NCBI GenBank assembly: GCA_947628565.1
Contig: CANRAH010000011.1
Location: 1 to 52,628, forward strand
From: an uncultured Bacilli bacterium
GTDB taxonomy: Bacteria > Bacillota_I > Bacilli_A > RF39 > UBA660
Length of the DNA: 52,628 nt
Direction of reading: 5' to 3'
Both the position numbers and the translations under genes were made by a program. A model generated the notes under the pieces. It did not search any database and had not been told where the DNA came from. It saw nothing but the letters and a program-made list of their open reading frames with translations. Shown piece after piece: positions 42,466-49,352 of the stretch (the stretch's first letter is position 1; every line of letters starts with the position of its first letter).

Positions 42466-43017
42466 CTAAAGCTTTGGACCACTTTTTTCTAAATTATCTG
42501 TGAATTTATATGTATCTTCAAAATCTCTTTGTGAAATCCCATACATATCATTTGTCTTTGTTATATTAATATAGCCACCGGCAGCAATTTGCATATCAGA
42601 ACCCCATTGGTTTAAGATAATATTGTCTGGAATTTGAACGAATATTTGTGTCCCACCCTTTGGGCGACATAAACTAGGATTTTCTGGATCCACCTCATAT
42701 TTTTCCTTAAAAATTGTATCATCAATAATCCATTGGTTAGGATGATTATTATTATCTATTATAATATTTCCTCGTTCGTCAACTTTTGTTGCAATCCATC
42801 CAGGTTGATTAGTTTGTTTATCAACTTGAACTTGAGCAACTTTTTCTTGAATTTCATTTCCTTTTGAATCGACACTCCAAGAAACAACTGTTTCACCAAC
42901 ACGTCCTTGTCTTGCAATTATTCTAGAAATTTTTTCTGCTTGACGTGGTATCATAGTGCCGTTTTCAATTCCTTGCTTTACATAACTAGCAACTTCAACT
43001 TTTATATATTCTCCCAC
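42466..43017 (-). CDS. Unrecognised protein with mixed beta pattern
   Basis: A 183-residue soluble protein. Residues 1-60 are mainly charged (EVASYVKQGIENGTMIPRQAEK), then a strand-rich part with WIATKVDERGNIIIDNNNHPNQW, a linker EVDPENPSLCRPKGG, and FVQIPDNIILNQWGSDMQIA. The ordered turn-rich end suggests a small beta-domain. Family not identified. ATG has GAGG ten bases upstream. It is downstream of the HNH gene but separated by 170 bases, so it may belong to the same accessory block. Confidence 0.5.
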   Translation of the reverse strand: MGEYIKVEVASYVKQGIENGTMIPRQAEKISRIIARQGRVGETVVSWSVDSKGNEIQEKVAQVQVDKQTNQPGWIATKVDERGNIIIDNNNHPNQWIIDDTIFKEKYEVDPENPSLCRPKGGTQIFVQIPDNIILNQWGSDMQIAAGGYINITKTNDMYGISQRDFEDTYKFTDNLEKSGPKL

Positions 43018-43186
43018 AAATATAACCTCCTCTAAGTCAGATTATATCACTCTTTTTGTTAATCATCATATAAATTTTAAAAAAAGTATCATAAATTTAC
43101 AAATCTTTTAAAAATTAAGATAATTTAATTATTAAACTTTTTAGTATTTTCATGAGGTTTTACAACTTTTAAGTAACAAATTACAA

Positions 43187-43723
43187 CTAATATTTGTTTA
43201 CTAAAAACATTTTCAAATTGTATGCCGAATTCTTACTTTTTCTTCTATTGCAATCTTTGCACAACATTTGAAGATTACTTGTACCTAGTTCATCTCCAAC
43301 CATTGTCCATGGGACAATATGATCTAATTCTGAAGTAAAAATATCAATTTGATGATTGCATATATTGCATTTTCCATTTTGCTTATTTATCAAGCCATAT
43401 CTTACAGAATAATCATACTTTTTTCTTAAATTCTTTTTTGTAAAATAAGCATATAGATATTTATATAGTATTTTACTTTCTTCATAGTTCAATTTGCATA
43501 AAGTTTTTTCATATACTATTTTTTGAGTTGTTATTATTTTATTAGCACTACATAAGTATCTTTTTTTCAGTTCTTTTTTTACATTATCTTCTGTCATTTC
43601 TGACACAATTGTTTCAAATATACTAATTAACATACATTTATATGTTTCATTCATAAAGAAATCTTTTGTTATACCATTTCTTTCTAATAAATCATCAATA
43701 GCAAGTGCTTTTTCTTCTATCAT
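43187..43723 (-). CDS. HNH endonuclease
   Basis: A 178-residue protein with a complete HNH nuclease at its C-terminal end: zinc Cys pair CNICNHQI (about 117-124), the catalytic DH in ELDHIVPW (about 131-138), the Asn of GTSNLQML, and the second Cys pair CKDCNRRK. The N-terminal 100 residues are helical and carry no known domain. It overlaps by one base the DGQHR gene upstream, so the two are coupled. The pairing suggests a small restriction or anti-phage unit; that is inference. Confidence 0.85.
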   Translation of the reverse strand: MIEEKALAIDDLLERNGITKDFFMNETYKCMLISIFETIVSEMTEDNVKKELKKRYLCSANKIITTQKIVYEKTLCKLNYEESKILYKYLYAYFTKKNLRKKYDYSVRYGLINKQNGKCNICNHQIDIFTSELDHIVPWTMVGDELGTSNLQMLCKDCNRRKSKNSAYNLKMFLVNKY

Positions 43724-44907
43724 TATAATAATCCACCAATTTGCTCATTGCTAACATAGCCTAATACAACTTGTATATCTTTTTTAGCAAGAGCAATTGT
43801 TGCCCCCTCTCCTCTAAATGCTAATCCTCTTTCTACAGCATCGCCAGTATTCTCACCAACGTCATCACAAAAAACACACTTAATATTTTCTAATCCTAAT
43901 GCTGCAGGATAATTACTTAAAAAGCTTTTAAAATTCTCTTTTAATAATTTTTGTTTATTATTAATTAAATTTTCACAAATTTCTGGAAAAACATACATTA
44001 AATATCTTAATCCGCTAATTTTTGTAATTGTATCAGATCCCGGTTGTTGAAATGATACATTTGATAATTCCTCCCATGACGACAAGTAATTATTAAATAT
44101 TGTAACAAAGTTGTTGATAGCATCCTTTGGATCAGGATAAGCAGGAATCACTTTACTATCATAAAATCTCTTTACCCCATATAATTTAAATATTTTTGAA
44201 ACTTGCGTTTCTTGATATCCTTTTTTTATTTTATCAGCGCCGAACATAATTCTTTGATAAAGTGGTGAAGAACTTTCACGATTAATAGCCTCTAATAAAT
44301 CATAAGTTATTTCATCATCGCCAACAAGTAATCCTAACGATTTTTTAATATAACGTAACAAATTAGTAGCAACTTTATCTTGTTTTTCATTTGTAACCAT
44401 AAAAAGCTCTTTTCTTTGATTATCACTAATGTTATTAAAAACGCTAAAATTCATTTCATAGATAGTATCATTACTAAAAGTAGGATCTATGTAATCAATA
44501 TCAAATGCAATAATACGATGCTGTCCATCAATTATTTCTAATTCATTCTCGTGTTTTGAAATTTCTTCAGGTGTTTCTGGGAACATAATATAATATTGTT
44601 TTTCTTTTTTTGTTTCTCCATTAGTATTAATGGTTATGTCTTCACATTGGACTTTCAAGCCTCCCTTAACATTAATAATCGGAGAATTTGGAATAAGTCC
44701 TAGAGATTTTTTACCCTCTACTTTTGTTTTACCCGCAACATATTCACTAATTTCACCAACCTTTTTTTCTATCCATGGCCTTTGAACATCCTGTTTTTCA
44801 CCTGCTATATATTTTCTTCTTAATTTTGCAACTAATCTAGGATCAGCCACCATAGAATAGAAATCAATATCCTTTTGTTTAATTTTTTTAACAATTATCT
44901 TTTTCAT
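43723..44907 (-). CDS. DGQHR-domain protein (DndB-like)
   Basis: A 394-residue protein. ENELEIIDGQHRIIAFDIDY (about 120-139) holds the DGQHR signature, followed by ELFMVTNEKQDKV (about 168-180), as in DndB and related ParB-like-fold proteins. DndB regulates DNA phosphorothioation operons; other DGQHR proteins occur next to nucleases in defence islands. No dndCDE genes are present here. AAGGAAGAGATAAT precedes ATG. Its promoter carries three AGATCT boxes, so it may be an autorepressor. Confidence 0.85.
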   Translation of the reverse strand: MKKIIVKKIKQKDIDFYSMVADPRLVAKLRRKYIAGEKQDVQRPWIEKKVGEISEYVAGKTKVEGKKSLGLIPNSPIINVKGGLKVQCEDITINTNGETKKEKQYYIMFPETPEEISKHENELEIIDGQHRIIAFDIDYIDPTFSNDTIYEMNFSVFNNISDNQRKELFMVTNEKQDKVATNLLRYIKKSLGLLVGDDEITYDLLEAINRESSSPLYQRIMFGADKIKKGYQETQVSKIFKLYGVKRFYDSKVIPAYPDPKDAINNFVTIFNNYLSSWEELSNVSFQQPGSDTITKISGLRYLMYVFPEICENLINNKQKLLKENFKSFLSNYPAALGLENIKCVFCDDVGENTGDAVERGLAFRGEGATIALAKKDIQVVLGYVSNEQIGGLL

Positions 44908-44928
44908 ATTATCTCTTCCTTCACTAAT

Positions 44929-44975
44929 ATTATAATAAATTAGATCTAAAATGTCAAGATCTTAATTTCAGATCT
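44929..44975 (-). promoter_or_regulatory. Consensus promoter with three AGATCT boxes (DGQHR-HNH operon)
   Basis: On the minus strand TTGACA (44952-44957), 17 bases, TATAAT (44929-44934). AGATCT occurs at 44942-44947 (spacer), 44957-44962 (touching the -35) and 44970-44975 (upstream). A repressor bound there would block polymerase. Confidence 0.8.
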
Positions 44976-45204
44976 AGAAGTTTAAATCTTTTTTAATAAT
45001 TATTTAATACTCATATAATATTTTTAGATACGTTTTATTTTCGCAATTTAAAATTCATAATTAAACATTTATTTTAACCTTGTTTTATAAAATTTTGTAA
45101 CATTTTAACGTCATCTAAAATGTATTTAACGATGTTTTCACTTTAAAAAATCATAATATAGAACAAAAAAAATCCCACAATTCCTTTATTTATAAGAATT
45201 TGCG

Positions 45205-45256
45205 GGATTATTTTCCACACAATTTTTATATTTCTATCACTACCACACAAACAATA
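45205..45256 (-). pseudogene. Orphan SEC-C zinc-tail remnant 1
   Basis: The minus strand reads CLCGSD in one frame and KNCVENNP in the next, the two halves of CPCGSGKKYKNCC separated by a one-base slip. No gene leads into it. Confidence 0.55.
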
Positions 45257-45413
45257 CAATCTCATATTATCCTTATTTATGGTATTATTTTTGCTATAGA
45301 AGATTTTATATAATTCAAAGTATATATTCACAATAACCTCTTGCTATGACAAATATAATATATATTAATTATATCAAAAATGTAATATAATACAAATAGA
45401 TAGGAGAAAAAGT

Positions 45414-45971
45414 ATGATTATAGGTATTTGTGGTAAGTCTGGTAGTGGTAAAAGCACACTAGCAAATCAAATAATAAAATTAACAAATAATAAAGCAGTG
45501 CATTTAGATATTGATAAAGTTGGACATAGTATACTATTATTACCAAAGGTTAAAGAAGAATTAATAAATTCATTTGGAGAATCTATTATTAAAGAAAACA
45601 GGGTTGACAGAAAAAAGCTTGGTGAAATAGTTTTTAATTCACGAAATGAAATGGATAAACTATCTGATATTACATGGAAATATATGCAAATAGAAATCGA
45701 TAATTTTTTAAGTCATCATAAAGATAAAATTATTATTCTAGATTGGTTATTACTACCAATTTCAAAATACTTTGATATGTGTGATATAAAAATACTTTTA
45801 GATATCCAATATGACATAAGAAAGCAAAGAGCAATGAAAAGAGATAACATAACAGAAAAAACATTTAATTTAAGGGAAAAAGCAAGTATCAGTTTTGATG
45901 AAAGTACTTTTGATTATGTTTTAAAAACAAATGACCCGAAAGAAATTAAAAGGTTAATAAAATTATTATAA
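45414..45971 (+). CDS. Dephospho-CoA kinase-like protein
   Basis: A 185-residue P-loop kinase: GICGKSGSGKSTLANQII (about 4-21), then HLDIDKVGHSILL, matching CoaE's DxD substrate motif, and the lid region RKQRAMKRDNITEK. CoaE phosphorylates dephospho-CoA in the last step of CoA synthesis. Slightly shorter than typical (about 200). TAGGAGAAAAAGT precedes ATG. It lies alone in plus orientation, away from the polA-mutM context usual for coaE, so a related kinase is possible. Confidence 0.78.
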   Translation: MIIGICGKSGSGKSTLANQIIKLTNNKAVHLDIDKVGHSILLLPKVKEELINSFGESIIKENRVDRKKLGEIVFNSRNEMDKLSDITWKYMQIEIDNFLSHHKDKIIILDWLLLPISKYFDMCDIKILLDIQYDIRKQRAMKRDNITEKTFNLREKASISFDESTFDYVLKTNDPKEIKRLIKLL

Positions 45972-46097
45972 CAAAAATTTTATATACGGGAAGGTTTGAA
46001 CCAATAAAATATGGAAAAGGATTAATAACTAAACAGTTTTTCTTTTTAAATGTTATTTTTTATTACAGTTTATTTAAAAACTTATCTAAAAATTAAT

Positions 46098-46640
46098 TTA
46101 TTTTATCCATTCGTCTTTTAATAATCCTGTGATATATTCATCTTCAATTTTACCTGATCCTTTTGATACAAATTTTTTTCTTCTAATTCCTTCATCTTTA
46201 TAACCAAATCTTAATTGCATTTTATGTGATTTTTCATTTTCCTTAAAATATCCATTTTCTAATCTTCGTAATCCTAATACTTCAAATGCATATTTTATTC
46301 TAGCACCAAATGCTTCAGTTCCATATCCTTTACCCCAATATTTTTCACTAATCCAAATGCCGCCACCAGCAGTCCCATTATGTATATCTATATTTGTTAA
46401 TTGAGTTCCTCCAATTACTTTATTTTCACTTTTTAACTCTATAGCAAAATTATATAAATTATTGTCTAGTGATGTATTAATAAATTTTAAGGCATCTTCT
46501 TTAGTATACGGATAAGGGGCTCCTGCTAACCATTTTGAAACATTAAGATTATTTAATCCTTCAACTATATCATCCACATCTTCTAATCTATATTGTCTTA
46601 ATATTAATCTATCTGTTTCAATAATTACATCTTTGTTCAT
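46098..46640 (-). CDS. GNAT acetyltransferase (RimJ/RimL type)
   Basis: A 180-residue Acetyltransf_3 protein. Family marks: ETDRLILRQYRLEDVDDIVEG at the start, GGGIWISEKYWGKGYGTEAF (about 91-110) as the acetyl-CoA-binding segment, and LGLRRLENGYFKENEKSHKM. It probably acetylates an N-terminal amine or an antibiotic-like amine; substrate not readable. AAGGAG lies eight bases upstream of ATG. Confidence 0.88.
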   Translation of the reverse strand: MNKDVIIETDRLILRQYRLEDVDDIVEGLNNLNVSKWLAGAPYPYTKEDALKFINTSLDNNLYNFAIELKSENKVIGGTQLTNIDIHNGTAGGGIWISEKYWGKGYGTEAFGARIKYAFEVLGLRRLENGYFKENEKSHKMQLRFGYKDEGIRRKKFVSKGSGKIEDEYITGLLKDEWIK

Positions 46641-47129
46641 CTTAACAACTCCTTATTATTTTTTTATAACTTTTTAAAAAGTTTTTTATAATATTTTTGA
46701 TAACTTCCATTTTAATTATATCATACATTTTATATATTTAGATTAATCACATCAAAGATTTTAATAAGTAATATACTTTGAAACAATCAAAAAAACTTAT
46801 CTAATCGTGATTTTTTATCAAAAAATACCTAAAAATTGGGACAAGAAAAAGCTCGCTTTTCCCTTATTTTATGGGGCTTTACGAGCTTATTTGCCACAAC
46901 ATTGTTTATACTTGTGGTCACTCCCACAAGTTCCTTATAATCTAATGCATATAGTATATATAGTATTATCGTTATTATCGATATTATAATGGATTTTGAG
47001 TCTGGTAACAAATAGTATTTATGGTATTTATAGTATTATGTTTACTATAAATATTTCATAAAATGGGAACAAACTGGGAACATTATTATCATTCGCTTAC
47101 AAAGATATATTAACATATTATTATATTTT
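46641..47129. other. 489-bp gap with SEC-C remnant 2 and TTCCCA motifs
   Basis: The SEC-C tail remnant is at 46887-46934. Around 47035-47085 the minus strand reads GTTCCCAGTTTGTTCCCATT, similar to a motif near 48310. Repeats of the type AATACTATAAATACC lie between. No intact gene. Confidence 0.55.
46887..46934 (-). pseudogene. Orphan SEC-C zinc-tail remnant 2
   Basis: Fifteen codons, GTCGSDHKYKQCCGK then TAA, directly preceded by an in-frame TAA. This is the SecA-type SEC-C motif with only the first Cys changed, but no coding sequence leads in. Confidence 0.7.
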
Positions 47130-48227
47130 TTACAGCTTTTTAAATTTCTGATTTGATTCTAGAATTTTAGAAGTAATATAAATTCTTTTTTCATCAAAGT
47201 CTATAATTGCTTCAGCATCATATGGCAAAATACATCTAGGTACAGAATGGCCAAAGTTAACATTATATAAAAGTGGAGTCTTTAAATCTGAAAATACTTT
47301 TTTATATGCTTCTTTATATTCATAGTAATATTTTTCATCAATCGGTTTACCAACAATTACTCCTTTAACTAAATTAAAAATATTTCTTTCTTTTATTTCT
47401 AATAGTATTTTTTCTAAATTTTCAGGATTGGTTCTCATTTCTGAAGTTTCCAAAAAAAGGATTTTCTCTTTCCATTCATCATCAGATGGAAATATTTCAT
47501 ATTTTTTGTATATAATAGGTTCATCAGGGAAAGTAGCACCAGTTAATGCATCATATATGCTTTCTATACATCCACCATATAATTTTCCTGTTACAGTACC
47601 ATGACCATTTAATGTTTCGAAGCCATGTTCTTCTTTATGAGATATTCTTGGTTTGCCAACTTCAGATACTCCATAACTTTCACGATCATCATACCAAATA
47701 GGACTAGATGTTATTTCAAAGCCATCTTCTTCATTAAAAAATTTTTCAAAATATTGTCTTGTATATGGTAGCATTTCATTATCTAATTCCGCTAAATCCA
47801 CTAATAAGCATGGTCCATAAAAGGTTGATAAACCTAATTTATTTAACATTAAATGATTATTAGTAGTATCTGAAAAACCTGTAAATATTTTAGGATGTTT
47901 TCGCACTGCTTCCTTAAATTCTTCATCTTCCATTAGATAAGGAATAGTTTTATAAGTATCAATACCACCAATTGCCGTTATAATTGCTTTAATACTGTCA
48001 TCCATAAATGCTTGTTTTAAATCTGATGCTCTCTCTTCCGGATGTTTTTCTAAATATTCCAAATCTTTTAAAGCATTTGGCATAATAACAGGTTCTAGTC
48101 CGAAATTCTTTAATCTTTTAATGGCAATTTCTAATTCATGTTTACAAAATGGCATTCCAAGTAATCCTCTTGATAAACTTACTATCGCAATTTTATCTCC
48201 CTTTTTTAAACAGCTAGGTTTTATCAT
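47130..48227 (-). CDS. S66 peptidase (LD-carboxypeptidase/MccF-like)
   Basis: A 365-residue cytoplasmic serine carboxypeptidase. The nucleophile is in FTGFSDTTNNHLML (Ser about residue 118), the GGIDTYKTIPYL turn precedes it, and GGCIESIYDALTG and the final GHSVPRCILPYDAEA carry the rest of the catalytic region. The length and form are closer to MccF (self-immunity to microcin C7-like peptides) than to LdcA of peptidoglycan recycling. AGGAGGTAATACATT precedes ATG. Confidence 0.86.
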   Translation of the reverse strand: MIKPSCLKKGDKIAIVSLSRGLLGMPFCKHELEIAIKRLKNFGLEPVIMPNALKDLEYLEKHPEERASDLKQAFMDDSIKAIITAIGGIDTYKTIPYLMEDEEFKEAVRKHPKIFTGFSDTTNNHLMLNKLGLSTFYGPCLLVDLAELDNEMLPYTRQYFEKFFNEEDGFEITSSPIWYDDRESYGVSEVGKPRISHKEEHGFETLNGHGTVTGKLYGGCIESIYDALTGATFPDEPIIYKKYEIFPSDDEWKEKILFLETSEMRTNPENLEKILLEIKERNIFNLVKGVIVGKPIDEKYYYEYKEAYKKVFSDLKTPLLYNVNFGHSVPRCILPYDAEAIIDFDEKRIYITSKILESNQKFKKL

Positions 48228-48412
48228 AATGTATTACCTCCTATAAATACATTTTAACTATTTGTCTGTATAGAAAAAATTTAATACACTTAAAATATTA
48301 TCATAAAATGTTCCCATTGGGAAACCCCTGATTTTACGGCTTTTTTGGCATTTTTGGGGGTTTTTTATGATTTTTTCAAAACCCTATGCCTCGCAAGTCC
48401 TTATAAGACCTA

Positions 48413-48463
48413 CTATTTTCCACAGCAATTTTTATGTTTTTTCCCTGAGCCACTTGTTGGGCA
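48413..48463 (-). pseudogene. Orphan SEC-C zinc-tail remnant 3
   Basis: CPTSGSGKKHKNCCGK then TAG. The frame is open upstream to a TGA near 48585 through an Asn/Thr/Ile repeat stretch, without a start codon. It is the best preserved of the three orphan tails, but the second Cys is lost. Confidence 0.7.
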
Positions 48464-48586
48464 TACTCCAGTATTTATAGTATTTATGGTATTTATCATA
48501 TTATTTTTATTTCCAATAATATAAAGACTAGGAACATTGGTATTTATAGTATTTGTGTTATTATTGTTACTATGAATACTTTTTCA

Positions 48587-48607
48587 TTTGCAAACATTTT
48601 GCAAACA
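48587..48607. repeat. TTTGCAAACA repeats, left cluster
   Basis: Two exact copies (48587-48596, 48598-48607), followed by an inverted partial copy, GTTTGC (48610-48615). Confidence 0.75.
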
Positions 48608-48621
48608 TTGTTTGCATCCGT

Positions 48622-49155
48622 TTACTGATTTTTCTTATTTTTATTTAAAACCTTTTGGACAGCTATATCTTGGCCAACATTTATACAGCTCGCAAAAAAT
48701 TCATTTCTTATTTTATAATACATTCTCCAATTTTCTTGACGTTCACTTTTAATTACTCTATGACATGCCTCAAAACTTTTTTGCTCGTCTAATCCAATTG
48801 TTTGGTACATAAATTCATTTTCAAGATTTATATAAACTAAAACATCAGATTCTTCAGCAGTTTCACCATAACATTCTCTATAAGAATCAGGAGTGTATTC
48901 ACCTAGTAAAAACCAAATATCATTTGTTTCCTTAATGCTTCCTTGTGCATATTTCCAAAATGCATGCCTTACTATTGCATCATCAGAATCTAAACTTAAT
49001 CCATGATCTAATTCGCATTTTAATTTTACTAAACGAGCATATCTTGCAACAATTGGATTTTTTTCTAATTCTTCCATTTCAGCTAAATCAGTCTCTAGCC
49101 AAAGCTTAGTTTCGCTAAACTCTTGTTTTATCTTTTCTAAAATTTCTTTTTCCAT
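48622..49155 (-). CDS. Helical protein of unknown function between repeat clusters
   Basis: A 177-residue acidic, mostly helical, soluble protein (EKIKQEFSETKLWLETDLAE, then CHRVIKSERQENWRMYY). No domain recognised. ATG 49155 is chosen for AAGGAG six bases upstream. The gene is flanked on both sides by TTTGCAAACA repeats and followed by SEC-C remnant 3, so it may once have ended in a SEC-C tail. Confidence 0.6.
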   Translation of the reverse strand: MEKEILEKIKQEFSETKLWLETDLAEMEELEKNPIVARYARLVKLKCELDHGLSLDSDDAIVRHAFWKYAQGSIKETNDIWFLLGEYTPDSYRECYGETAEESDVLVYINLENEFMYQTIGLDEQKSFEACHRVIKSERQENWRMYYKIRNEFFASCINVGQDIAVQKVLNKNKKNQ

Positions 49156-49231
49156 ATATATCTCCTTCAATTTAAATATTCTAATTGTTTACATTGGTAT
49201 ATTCCTTTATTTAAAAGGGTTCATACTGATT

Positions 49232-49271
49232 TTTGCAAACATTTAACTTGTTTGCAAACAATTTGCAAACA
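49232..49271. repeat. TTTGCAAACA repeats, right cluster
   Basis: Three exact copies (49232-49241, 49251-49260, 49262-49271). Together with the left cluster this makes five copies around one gene. Confidence 0.75.
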
Positions 49272-49352
49272 AAATGCATTATTTTTCAACTTTTATAGTA
49301 ATTCTAACTTCTTGTATTTTCTTTTGAATCCTTTATTTATAAGGGATAGATG

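Larger units (their letters stand above)
44908..45413. other. 506-bp gap: regulated promoter and SEC-C remnant
   Basis: It contains the DGQHR promoter (44929-44975) and a decayed SEC-C tail (45205-45256). The stretch 44990-45160 shows only T-rich sequence. The area before the dephospho-CoA kinase gene has TATAAT-like boxes without a clear -35. Confidence 0.6.
48228..48621. other. 394-bp gap with SEC-C remnant 3 and repeats
   Basis: It contains the SEC-C tail at 48413-48463, AATACTATAAATAC-type repeats (about 48478-48560), a TTCCCATTGGGAA palindrome near 48311 and an AACCCC/GGGGTTTTTT hairpin on the plus strand (about 48322-48366). No intact gene. Confidence 0.55.

Noticed and set aside
45143-45331. 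62-codon minus-strand frame
   Set aside because: It covers the frame-slipped SEC-C remnant and has no ribosome-binding site; treated as a remnant, not a gene.
46829-47011. 60-codon frames on both strands
   Set aside because: They run through SEC-C remnant 2 in the wrong frame; no start signals.
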